Shown: positions 35,922 through 46,900 of the stretch, piece after piece
Numbering within the stretch: position 1 is the first letter of the stretch
Layout: every line of letters starts with the position of its first letter
Origin: Prunus persica
Taxonomy: Eukaryota; Streptophyta; Magnoliopsida; Rosales; Rosaceae
Assembly: GCF_000346465.2 (NCBI RefSeq)
Contig: NC_034012.1
Coordinates: 12,922,972-12,986,971, forward strand
Length of the DNA: 64,000 bases
Direction of reading: 5' to 3'
Translations under genes and position numbers: made by a program
The notes under the pieces: model-generated
What the model was told of the DNA's origin: nothing
The model's database searches: none
The model's input: the letters and a program-made list of their open reading frames with translations, nothing else

Positions 35922-36921
35922 GAGTTTTTAACAAAAATAGCCAAAATTTACCCCTTACTTTCATAAATGTCAGTTTTTACAAAAATTTGGAAAAATAGCA
36001 ACAAAAAAACCCACTTAAATATACTTAAATGCCCTCACAACTAAAACTCACATAAAGAAATAAAAGAAATCTGCATTGTTCTGCAACTCCATTATTCTCT
36101 CCATTCTCTTTAGCCATTTTCATGCATTATTCAAATATCATAGCATTGTTTATAGGTGCTCTTGCAATGCTATCAATCTCTCTTTTTCTTTATCCTTGTT
36201 CTTGTTAATTGCAGCAAATGAATTAACATGTCCTTCTTTTGTGCCTGATATGGACCTGACAAAAATTGGTTTGGTTCCTTAAGATGATTTGTCATCTTTA
36301 TCTACCAAGTTCTTCCCCTATAATTAGTGCATTGGGAACGCAATCTAGTCCAAGCATTCAAGCTGAAGCTGTGTCGATCTTTGAGAGACCTTGAGAATTA
36401 ATGAATCCTGTTTTACGAGTTCAGCATCTTTACATGATATCGGCCGAAATATAGAGAAGGTAGTTCAAAGTGGTAGTAAAATAAAAGGAAAGAGGAATTC
36501 AATACAATCAAGTAAAGATAGAAAACATGACTCAAGAAGATATCCAATGCTTATCCGGCAGACATCGAGCATTCTGGTGGATTGCCTCAAGATTCTGACC
36601 AGAAAGTCAATTGCAAAGGCATTCATTAGTGGTTCTGGTGCATATAATTGCACATTACAGGGAAAGTCGAAACATGTTACTGAATTTACTGATGGATCAA
36701 TTCAAAGGTCACTTCCCTATCAGCAGTCTTGCTTCGCAGTGCCTGCAAGATATCACTCTTCTATTTTCTTTACTGACTTTCTTTTATTTATTTATGTGGA
36801 TTTTAATTTTGAGGGTATTTAAGTCTATTTAAGTGAGTCTTTGACTTTTTTTGAAAATTTTTATAAAAACTGACATTTATAAAAATATGAGATAAATTTT
36901 AACTATTTTTGATAAAAACTC
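35922..36921. mobile_element. Pack-MULE candidate (1.0 kb)
   Basis: Terminal inverted repeats of about 75 bp at each end (left GAGTTTTTAACAAAAATAGC; right, reverse-complemented, GAGTTTTTATCAAAAATAGT; both continue into ATAAATGTCAGTTTTTA). A 9-bp target duplication matches at 7 of 9 positions (AAGGCGCTA at 35913-35921, AATGCGCAA at 36922-36930). The interior (about 36060-36780) is less AT-rich and exon-like, with a pyrimidine tract ending TTGCAG at about 36215 and readable stretches such as CPSFVPDMDLTKIGLVP. Stops interrupt it. I do not recognise the parent gene. No transposase. Confidence 0.65.
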
Positions 36922-36930
36922 AATGCGCAA

Positions 36931-37489
36931 CCCACTAAACTAAATAAGTAGGCAATTGCAACTTGTGGCGTCCGAGCAAAGGCCCAATCAGAGGTTGACA
37001 CGTGGGTAGTATGAGTGCCTTAGGCGGTTTCCAGGGGCGACAACGCTCTAGGTATTCTATGAACCGAGTTTTGTCGCGTATGTGGTCCAATGGTGATTAG
37101 TCACATGGAAGTGGCAGTGACTGAGTTCAGAGTGTGGGCAAGGATTGGGCCAAAATCTGAAGGTTTAATTAAATAATGGGTCATGTGGTTGTCCCTGTAT
37201 AAACCAAAATACAGTTAAACATTATGGCTGAAAATGTTTTTTTAAGTGTGCGCGCCCACAGTAGTCATTAGATGGGTCCGCCAATGGACAAACCCAATTG
37301 AAATCGGACACTAGGAGGTCTCTCTTATTCGCCCGAAAATAAAAGTATAGTCACTTTCAATTAGAAGATAGAAAATATGCAACGGATATACTATTGTAGT
37401 AATTTGAAGCAATTACTTTCTCAAGTAAGGTCTTGGATTACGTTTGAGTTTTAGTATCTGTGTAGTGTGTATAATTTAGTATATTATCG
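36931..37489. other. Intergenic spacer, nothing recognised
   Basis: Moderately GC-rich (GTGGCGTCCGAGC, GTTGACACGTGGG) but with no open frame or repeat structure that I can support. Confidence 0.4.
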
Positions 37490-37740
37490 GTCATCTTAAT
37501 AGAAATACAAAGTACTAACATTGTTTGACACCGCTTGCAAAATACTAACAGTAAGGTAACAACATACATCACCAAGGGGCAAAATTGATTCGCAAAGCCC
37601 ATTCTCCGCATCGTTGCTAGTAAATATCTCACTTCATACGGTCGTATGCTTGCACCATATCCAAATTTAAGACCATAAAATTCACCACCACAATTTGTCC
37701 TCTTATTTGTCTTCCAGAACCACAAACGTAGACTGGTTTT
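37490..37740 (-). mobile_element. Degenerate LINE reverse-transcriptase fragment
   Basis: The minus strand reads, across frameshifts, NLDMVQAYDRMK then YLLATMRRMGFANQFC. This matches the L1-type RT core 'KLDMSKAYDRVEW...MRRMGF' that I recall for plant LINEs. Frameshifts and stops show it is dead. Confidence 0.6.
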
Positions 37741-39681
37741 AAATTGTAAGTACCTTAGAGATCATCTTTACATGTCGCATTGCACTTTTATGATTTAACT
37801 TGCACTACATACTCTCACCTAAAACCAACCCAATGACTGCCTTAGTAACATCATGTCCCACAATAGGCCCAAACTTATGAGGAAAAACTCCTTTCATTGG
37901 GTCCAAGAGATTGAGTGTGGTGGATTAATTTGAAAACAATCTACATATATTTTACTTTAAGTAGTATTAATAATAACAAATTTGTTGGATTTCATTTAAA
38001 TGAAATTAAAGGGTTTAGATTTGGATTTTTCAGAAAAAGAAGAGAATGTGAGAAAGAAAGTTAGGGAAGGATCCTCTTCTATGAATGTTTAAAGTCACTC
38101 TTTGTGCATGAGGAATGCTAGCTACTTTTTCCTTTTATATCTCCTTATTACACAATAACATGGTGTTGTGATCATAATATTCCGTTTTTGATGTCATCCT
38201 TAAAGGAATAGTCCTGCCAAATATCGTCTAAATTAAAACGATTTTTATTTGAGTGATTTTTTGTAGAACTGATCATAAAAAAAATGAACACTTATCGTCA
38301 TGAGAGATGAGATGACATTATAGGATAAGAAGGAAAATAGAGAATGTATATAGGGAAATATATGAAATTAATAGTATATCATCTAATTCCCCTTTGTCAA
38401 CCATCATATGAAAATCTGAAGAATACCCACAGGACTAACAAATAGATTTTAAAATTAAAGATATCTCTTTCACGATTTATTTTACTTTTTTTCTGATCTG
38501 TACTCATTTCCTTTCCAATTTATAAACCCCGCATCCACACTTGGGCTATTAGACCGTACATAGTTCATGTTTGTCATTGGATCCATATGTGTGAAGGGGA
38601 TGGAGCTCAACCGATCACTTCGAACGGTTTTTTATACACATAAAATAAACTTGTATAATACAGATGAGCTGTCAGTTCGTCGTTAAGTGAAATTCGAATC
38701 GTACGTATGTGTATATGTATGTGTATATTTATTTATGTTACTTTTACACAGCGTAAATTATCTTGCACATATATTAACAAGATATTACGGAAGTTCAAAT
38801 CAAGCAACACCAATTTGAACTAACACGAAATGCTGAAGTTTTGGGGGGGTCACGGCCATTATAGGTCAAAGTGTGGCTCTGCCGGATGTCCATTGTTGCA
38901 TTCTAGGAGTTGCATCTCATGAATAAAACCAAGATACATGTCATGTTACACTCTTGAGAGGTAAGGGTCTTGCATACGCTTAACGGTTTGTATTGGCGAC
39001 TCAAAAATAAGCACGTGAGACTTATGTTTCACGTGTTTATCTTAATGTTTCGGCGCAGAACACAATTAACTAAGTTAAACTTCCCAATTGAAGTAATATT
39101 TTTTCTTTTTTGTTAATCATCAACTCGGGAAGCGCACTTATGAGCCTCATATAGTTTGATTTCATTATTCTTCTTCCGTGCTTTTACTTAACTAGATCTC
39201 TTTATCGTATTAATTAATCAAATGAGTAGAATTCATAAATAAAATTGCTAGTCGATCGATTTTAAAGTTAATTTTTAGTCAGAAAATTATGACACGCAAA
39301 CATTATACACTTTACGTTCACCTTTTTTTATTTAAAATTTTATCATGTAGCATGTATCGTTTTATAAACTTATTTAAGGAATCTCTCAATATATATATAC
39401 CAACACAGCATTTACTTTGATGTCAATCAGATTCTCATTTATTTCTATCAACCAACATTGTCACGTACACAACCACATGTAATCACCCTCTCAAAAACTT
39501 TTCCTCTCAACCGCCGCATGTAAAGTAAAATTCAAAATACTTTTGGATCAGTTTCTAATACCATGGTCCCTTTTCCTAATCTTGAAATATTTAACTTATT
39601 TGCTCTCCCCCCATCCATCGTCTCCAAAAATCAAAGAGCGACAACTCTTCGCCAACCCCCGCTCCAAACAACCTCCTCCTC
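37741..39681. other. Intergenic spacer and promoter of F-box gene A
   Basis: No gene or clear repeat found in 37741-39400. Two CACGTG-type motifs lie near 39012 and 39032. From 39440 the sequence shares blocks with the F-box B promoter (CATTGTCACGT; AACCGCCGCATGTAAAG). Confidence 0.45.
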
Positions 39682-39688
39682 TATAAAA
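39682..39688 (+). promoter_or_regulatory. TATA box of F-box gene A
   Basis: TATAAAA, 48 bases before the ATG at 39736. Confidence 0.65.
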
Positions 39689-39735
39689 TCCTGCAACTTC
39701 TTTCACTTCAATCCCATCCCACCACACAGACAAAC

Positions 39736-41467
39736 ATGGACCGCTTCTTAGTGTTGCCCGAGTCCCACCTCGTCGCCATTGTCTCCTTCTTGCCTTTCAA
39801 AGAAGCGGCAAGAACCTCCGTTCTGTCGAAGCGTTGGCGTCACGTTTGGCGTTTGTCGAAAAACATCGAGTTCGACGAACGTTGCTTTGCCAACGTCGAT
39901 GCCGATAGAGAGGTCCAAATACAAGTGTTCATTGATTTTGTGCGGCAGTGGGTTCAAAACTACCAAGAACCCACCGTGGACAGACTTTCTCTCAAGTTTT
40001 CGCAGCCACAAAATAACCCAAGGGTTGTCGAAAACTGCATCGCATTTGCCCTCGCCGGCCATGTCAAACACCTAGCGCTTGATTTCTCTGATCGCACATG
40101 GGCTGTACACGATCTCGACGATATTGCTCATCCGACGCAGTTTGATCTGCCTCTGTCTGTTTATAACCATCCTCTCGAATCTTTGACTCTGTCTTCTTGC
40201 AACTTCAATGTGTCCGAGTTCAAGAATTTTGGGATGCTTAAAGAAATTTCGTTGTGTTGGGTTGAAATGAAGGAAAGCACTACCAAGGCTTTGTTGGCCA
40301 ACTGTGGGTGTCTTGAGAGTTTGAGCCTGAGACACTGTTGGGACATGGACAACTTCTTCTGTGTTCGAGTAGGGGAATTAAAGCTGAAAACTTTGGTGGT
40401 TTATAAGTGCAGGTTTATGTGTTCTTACTTTGAATTTGAGGCACCAAATCTGCGTTGTCTGAGGTACTCTGGGACCCTGCCAAAATTTTGTTTACTCAGA
40501 AATGGAGGCTTGGATGAGGTGGATCTTGACTTTGGGCATGAGACTCATGGGAATGAGGCAGTGTCTGATCTTCTTGGTCAACTCATCGATGAAGTCAACC
40601 CCATGAGGGCATTGACTGTTTGCACCTTCATGCTTCAGGTACTTAAGTTTTAACACTTTCCAAAAAAAAAAAAAATTGTACTTTGTTATAGTTCATTAAT
40701 AATTGTATCACATTAATTGAATATTTTGCTTATCATCTCTCTAAAGAAGGTGGACTCCACTAATAAATGCGGAATTCAGAACCTGTATTAGATGTGTAGT
40801 CAACAATATGAGTAGTAAATATGGTACAAATAACGCATCTTTGTTAATCAAGCTTGAGATGGTGTTAACTAATGATCAATTGTGTGTGTCTGCAGGTTCT
40901 TCCAATGGGAGAGGAAGGCATTGGTTCTCCTTTGGGCATTACACAGTTGACACTAAAAACGACGATGCATGACCATGAACAACACGGCATCCAGTATTTC
41001 TTGAAAAACTGTCCCCAACTGGAGACTCTGAAATTCGAAATAGACAGCCATGCCCGTACCAGAATTATCAATTATGTGAGTCCTTTATATATATATATAT
41101 ATTTATTAGTAATTAATTAGACTTTAATTAACATATACACATTCTGGTTTTGTTATGGCTCCAGACGGAATATGAAGCTCCATGTGCTGAAGTGAAACCT
41201 GAACATATGTGGGACGAGAACACGATTACTTTCTCGTGTGTAACGCAGACTCTGAGAGAGGTTGAGATGAAGGGCTTTAGGGCGTCGCCAAACGAGATCG
41301 GTTTCATGTGCTATCTGCTCTACCATGGCCGCCTCATGGAAAAGCTTACTATTATTGTTTCAAGCCAAGCGAGCGGTCGTGGAAACCCACAACTCTACCG
41401 AATGGTAGCTGAAAAGACGCGGGATTTACCTAGAACGGTACCAAATCTGCAGATTATAATTATTTAA
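39736..41467 (+). CDS. F-box/LRR/FBD protein, copy A
   Basis: Three exons: 39736-40638, 40896-41075, 41165-41467. All introns are phase 0 with GT-AG, giving 461 aa. The family acts as substrate adaptor of SCF ubiquitin ligases: the F-box binds SKP1/ASK and the LRRs choose the target. The F-box is at residues 1-45 (LPESHLVAIVSFLPFKEAAR, then SVLSKRWRHVW). Degenerate plant LRRs follow (about 110-300, with repeated LESLTLSSC, LKTLVVYKC). The C-terminal FBD-like block is LREVEMKGFRASPNE...LMEKLTII. Intact and in tandem with copies B and C, with identical intron positions. Target unknown. Confidence 0.9.
41083..41103. repeat. (TA)n microsatellite in intron 2 of F-box A
   Basis: Ten TA units just after the splice donor. 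Confidence 0.9.
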
Positions 41468-42502
41468 ATACATACAACAAGACCACATGAGCAGATGTTG
41501 TTATTTGAAGTTCGTTTCTACACTTGGCTTCTCATGTTCGGGATTATGTTGGAACTGAATGGTTCTTTAATATCCTTGTAGCAGACGTAAACCTTTCTAT
41601 TCGTTTCTAATAAAATCTTTGACAAAACAAAGAAAGAAAAGAAAGTATTATTAATTGGTGTCAACTTTTTCTTTTGCTGTATCTTCATAACTAAATAAAT
41701 AAAAATTTCAGATTTTTATTTTTGTTTTTGCTATCAACGAGAAAATACAAAAATCTTACATACGTTTGACGATGTACGTTGGTCACATTCACAAATCAGC
41801 ATGCAAAACTCACTTTTGTATATGAGTTTCTTGTATGGATCTCAATTTCTTTTACAGGGGAATATTTTAGATAAATTAGTTAATTAACTTTCCCAAATCA
41901 AATAACCAAATTGCGCACTTTTGTCATTTCGAAAGGAACAACCTCTCGGTGTCATGTATTAATTTGGTCAATGAGACCCATTTTTAATGTTCTTTTCTTC
42001 CAATATGATAATAATCAAGAAGAACTTATTTCACACAACATCACGACCCCTCTCATATATCGGCTCAATTTTTGCTCATTTGAACTAGGTTTAAGTACTT
42101 GTTAGTAAAGTCATGATTCCCTTTGCCAAGTCAAGCATAAGCTTGAGCTAGATTCACAAACTAGCAGAGCCAAATCAAGCTTGAGTTTAGGAAAAAGTTA
42201 TCTGAACGAGCTTGAGCTCCATTATTATCTAAACGAGTTTCCGGTGGAATTTTCTCACACACACACATTGCTAAGATCCTTCTTCAATACATGTTCCTAA
42301 CTTGATTCCTTATCTTGTTAGATTTGAAGTTGCTTATTAATTTTAAATTTCATACAAATTGTGATGGAGGAATATTATGTGCCTTGCAAGTATAAAGATA
42401 ACATGTACGAAATTAACTCATTAAGACAAATACCGTGAATCAAAAGCTCTCACTGTTATTTTCATTTAATTTCTACTACATCTAATATTATCGTTGACGA
42501 AC
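41468..42502. other. Spacer between F-box A and B
   Basis: 3' UTR of A, then AT-rich spacer. Short repeated 'CAAGCTTGAG' motifs lie near 42130-42190. No gene seen. Confidence 0.5.
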
Positions 42503-42555
42503 GTTGACGTGACAATGACAATGACAATGAGAGAAAAAAACATTGTCACGTCAAC
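42503..42555. promoter_or_regulatory. Perfect 15-bp inverted repeat with TTGAC/TGACG motifs
   Basis: GTTGACGTGACAATG at 42503-42517 and its exact reverse complement at 42541-42555, 23 bases apart and about 310 bases upstream of F-box B. The arms hold a W-box core (TTGAC) and a TGACG bZIP core. The right arm's CATTGTCACGT is also present before gene A (about 39458). Confidence 0.55.
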
Positions 42556-42861
42556 AGACACCTGTCATTAACATTTCAAAGGCTAACCGCCACATGCAAA
42601 GCAACTCATAGGCTTTTCGATCAATTTATTGTGTGTGTGCCTTTATCAAAAAGAAAATTGTTGCGTGCCCTTATCAAAAAGAAAAACGCTTGTGTGCCCT
42701 GTAACCGCCTCTTCCCCACGTTTAGGAAAATGTAGGAAAACGAAACACGAACTTGTTCGCCAACCCAACACCACCCCCAAAACGGTGTCTCCTCCACAAT
42801 TCTTTCTTCTACAACCAGTCCCTGCAACTTCTCTCAATTCAATCCCATCCCACACACAAAC

Positions 42862-44878
42862 ATGGACCGCTTCTCAGATTTACCCGAGCCCCTCCTCGTC
42901 ACCATAATCTCCTTCTTGCCCTTCAAAGAAGCAGCAAGAACCTCTCTTTTCTCCAAGCGTTGGCGCCACCTTTGGCGTTCCACCCAAACCATCGACTTCA
43001 ACGCGCGTTTCTTCATCAACGTCGACGCAAGCAGAGAGGTGCAGAGACAAGTCTTCCTTGATTTTGTGCGGCACTGGATCGCAAACTACCAACAACCCAC
43101 TATAAGCAAATTCTCTCTCGCACTCTCTCAGCCGAGAAATTCCCAAATGGTCGTGGAAAATTGCATCACCTTTTCTCTTGCGCGCAACGTCAAACACCTG
43201 GTGCTTGATTTTTCTGACCCCACATGGAATGAAGATGACTTTGAAGGTCTTGCCGATCCGACGTCGTATGAGTTGCCTCTCTCTGTTTATGGCCATGAAC
43301 AAGTTCTTGAATCTCTGACTCTGTTTTCTTGCAAGTTTAATCCTTCTGGGTTCAAGAATTTTGGGTTGCTTCAAGAAGTTTCGTTGGGTTGGGTTGAAGT
43401 GGGAGCATGCACTCTCAATGCTTTGCTTGTGAACTGTGGGTATCTTGAGAGTTTGAGCTTGAAACACTGTTGGAGCATGGAGAACTTCCTTCGTGTTTGT
43501 GGAAGGGGCTTAAGGCTGAAAACTTTGGTGGTTTATAAGTGCAGGTTTTATCATCCTTGTTTTGTAGTTGAGGTACCAAATCTGAGTTGCTTGAGGTACA
43601 CTGGGACCCTGCCAAGTTTTGATATATCCAGAAATAATAGAGGCTTAGATGAGGTGGAGCTTGACTTTGGGCTTGAGTCTGTGTGCAGTTGTTCTATGGC
43701 TGATTTTCTCTATAAGCTCTTCTTTCAAGTCTTCCCCTTGAGGGCATTGACTGTTTGCACCTACATACTTCAGGTACTCAATTTCCCTCTGCAACTTGGA
43801 TCTCACTTTAACGTTTGGCTATTTGGGACCTTTTATCATACACTTGTGCTGCGCTTTTTGTGTGTGGTGGAGAAAAGAAAAGGAAAGTGTCTTGAGTTTA
43901 ATACATCAGGTGTTTATATTTCCGTAGGCGTATATGCATGTTGTCGATTAGTGTAATCAATCTGCTTTAGTGTTAATTATGTTGTTATCTCGTAAACCAG
44001 ACGTCTCTAGAAGATCTTTTAGTTACTTCTTCATCACGTTTCATGTTTACACGTGACTAGATTAATCCTTATAACTTTATACATTACATCAATAACGACT
44101 GAACCGAATAAAACCGAACCGTACCCATCACTAATCTGCTGTGACTCTCTGAGTATATTTAGAAATAGAGCAAAACTTATCCCAATTTATATTTTATACA
44201 ACATTTAACTCTCACATCAAGTAAGCAAAAAAAAATAAAAAATCTCCATGAAAATCTGTTATAAATTGCATGCATTTACAAGCTTGACGTCGTGCTAATT
44301 AATTATTTGTGTGCAGGTTGTTAGCATGGGAGAGGATTTCATTGGTATGGAGCCGTCTTTTCCCCTTACACACTTGACATTAAAAACAGCAATGCATGAC
44401 TACGAACAAGTCGGCATCCGATATTTCTTGAATAGCTGTCCTCATTTGGAAACTCTTGAGATCCAATTAGGCCCCGGCAGAATTTTTCATGATGTGGGTA
44501 ATCTTTAAATTTTAATTACAAAGTACGTAGTCTTTTAATGAACTGCAAGTTACATATGTACATTGATCTCTTCTTCAGGATTATGAAGCTCCATATAATC
44601 CACTGGATCCTCATGAACTGTGGATCCGCCATCCAGTAGTTTTCTCGTGCGTGACTCAAACTTTGAGGGAGGTTGAGATCAAGGGTTTCAAGGGGACACC
44701 AAATGAGATTTACGTGCTGAACTATCTGGTCACCAATGGCCGTGTCATGAAAAAGCTTACTGTGATTACTTCCAGGGAAATGAGCAATCGAGGAAACCCA
44801 ACAGTTTATCGGAATATTGCCAAAGAAGCGCTTATGATCAAAAGTGCCTCGCAAAATCTGCTCATAACGGTTCTTTAA
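42862..44878 (+). CDS. F-box/LRR/FBD protein, copy B
   Basis: Three exons: 42862-43773, 44317-44493, 44579-44878, giving 462 aa. Splice sites sit at the same protein positions as in A and C. The F-box is at residues 1-45 (LPEPLLVTIISFLPFKEAAR, SLFSKRWRHLW). Diverged LRRs follow (LESLTLFSC, LESLSLKHCW, LKTLVVYKC), then the FBD-like block LREVEIKGFKGTPNEIYVLN...MKKLTVIT. Role as for copy A: a candidate SCF substrate receptor. Its first intron (543 bp) contains a reversed fragment of a 'GGGTACGGTTCGGTT' element near 44103-44150. If intron 1 were retained the protein would stop after 364 residues without the FBD block. Confidence 0.9.
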
Positions 44879-45955
44879 ATGATAAATGACTTGATCAACC
44901 TGTTGTTGTATGCCTCTAGTGATAGGAATAGTTTCATGTGTTTTGGAAGAGAATTCTTGTATAGGGACTGCTCATACGGCAACAGAGCCGTTCATTATTG
45001 GAGTCAGTCCCTACCCAAGAATCACTTGTTTTTTGAAGGTCGAAGATGTCTAGATCAAATTAAGATTCGGACAACAACTAATACATGAGCAGATGTAGTA
45101 ATGAATGACTAATGTGAACTATTTCTTTTGTTGTATTTTCATTGGCGAAATTTTGGTGCTTTCTATCAAATCATGGAGTGGATGTTTAAGGAGAGTAGTT
45201 TTGCATTTACAGCATGTTATATATATCCTCTATGGGCGCAACTAGTAAAGAGTTTGTATGTTGTTTAAATGTATTTGATGTCATATATTCGATTTTTTTA
45301 TCGCTTATATAAAAAAAAATGATTTAAATTATAAATAAAAAAAATTAACAATTTAAAAATGGATATTTTTTTTTAACAGAATTGGATGTAATATAAAAAT
45401 GAGTAGTTTCCATTGATGGGGGTACTTGGGATCCCCTCCTCGATACCAAAAGCAGTTTTTTGGGGTCAAAAAAAACGACTGGAAAAGAAAGTTGCTTTTG
45501 TAATGATTCAATTATTCTTCATCAAACTCCTACTGCACAAAGTCAAGCTACAAGTTGCCCCATATCCCATCACATTAATTTTGATTCAGTTTCTCCTCAT
45601 TTCCTGATTTCATGTCACCTCCAAAGTATGGCACTTTCAAAGTGGCGCACGCATTACAGGCATCATTAGGTCTGCGCCTACTGCCTGGGAAAAGCACAAG
45701 TTTCTTCTTTATTTGTTCAAGGCTTAATTGTTATAAGTATCCCTTGAAACTATGATGAAATTACATTTGACCTTTGAAATTCTAAGTGATTCTTCATGCT
45801 CTATGATGTTTTCTGTCTCATATTGTGCTCAACCATCCAAAAGGGTTCAAAATGAACAATAGGACGCACTTTTTATTAACGTGAATCCATTTGAATAGAC
45901 TACATGTATGTGTTTTGTTCTTTGACAAATTTTTTTTTTTCCACTGTCATCTATA
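44879..45955. other. Spacer downstream of F-box B
   Basis: 3' flank of B, then AT-rich sequence. Nothing gene-like beyond short random frames. Confidence 0.5.
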
Positions 45956-46245
45956 TCTATATATATAAAGTAAAAGACAAAGAACGGTAAAACATTCAAA
46001 ATACCAGAAAATGCTATTGGTTAATTCAAACATTAATAATTAAAATTATTAATTAAATAAGGATAATATGGTCAATTCATTTTTTTTCATATTAAAAAAA
46101 TTTAAATTAAAAATAAAATCAGATAATAGGTCATACTTTTATATAACATAACTATCCATGTTATTTTTTCTTAATTCTAAAAAGAAAATAAAAAAGAAAA
46201 AAAAAAACCAATTGGCACATGCGTGAGCATGTGCCAAGGGGCTAG
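45956..46245 (+). mobile_element. Non-autonomous Helitron, copy 1 (290 bp)
   Basis: Starts TCTATATATATAAAG after an A. Ends with a perfect 10-bp stem hairpin (TGGCACATGC, loop GTGA, GCATGTGCCA at 46213-46236), then AGGGG and CTAG before a T. 5'-TC, a subterminal hairpin, 3'-CTRR and insertion between A and T are the Helitron signature. No RepHel coding. Confidence 0.85.
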
Positions 46246-46500
46246 TATATATAAAGTAAAAGGTAGAAAATGGTAAAACATTCAAAATATTAGAAAATAT
46301 TATTGGGTAATACAAACATTAAGAATTGAAATTATTAATTAAATGAGAATAATATATTAAATTCACACTTTTTTATATTAAAAAAATTTAAAATTTAAAA
46401 TAAAATTAGATAATAAATTCGATTTTTATGAAACACAACTATCCATTATCTAATTCTAAAATAAATAAATAATCAATTGGCACCTAGCCCCAGGGGCTAG
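46246..46500 (+). mobile_element. Non-autonomous Helitron, copy 2, head-to-tail with copy 1
   Basis: Directly follows copy 1 (TATATATAAAGTAAAAGG). The body is homologous (GAAATTATTAATTAAATGAG, CACAACTATCCATTATC). It ends with hairpin CTAGCCCC-A-GGGGCTAG, whose last four bases form the CTAG terminus, followed by T. Confidence 0.8.
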
Positions 46501-46855
46501 TACATAAAATAATGGAATTTTCAAACTCTCAAATAAATCAGTGTAGTTTTTCATGGGGTAAAATTAGTCAGATATGCTCTTCATTTGGGGTTTCACATTT
46601 GGCGTCTATAAAAGAAAGCAGACAATAGTGTTGAGCGCAATATAGTACCTCTGTGTGTCATAGGTAAAAATGTTGTTGTATTTGGAAGAAAATATACTTT
46701 CAAAGTTTGTGACGTGCCACCTTAAAAACGAATAGGTAATTTTTCTAGGAATAACCTTTTTTTTTCTTCTTCTTTTTTTTCACGAAATGTCGCACATAGT
46801 GACACAACACAAGAGCAAACGTTGTGCCTGTATGTAACCGCTCCTTTTCGTCTTC
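46501..46855. other. Promoter region of F-box gene C
   Basis: Spacer up to the TATA box. 'TGTAACCGCTCC' near 46832 recalls the AACCGCC block of the A and B promoters. Confidence 0.4.
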
Positions 46856-46863
46856 TATAAAAG
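46856..46863 (+). promoter_or_regulatory. TATA box of F-box gene C
   Basis: TATAAAAG, 38-45 bases before the ATG at 46901. Confidence 0.65.
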
Positions 46864-46900
46864 AAAATTCTTCAATCTCACCCCACAAACAGAGTCAAAC

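Noticed and set aside
36391..36822. Open frame of about 140 codons as an independent gene
   Set aside because: Lies wholly inside the TIR element, has no ATG at the start and no known domain. Better explained as a captured fragment.
43774..43956. F-box B ending at 43956 as a 364-aa protein
   Set aside because: The frame reads through a consensus GT donor at the same place as in A and C. The spliced form restores the FBD block, so the short form would be intron retention at most.
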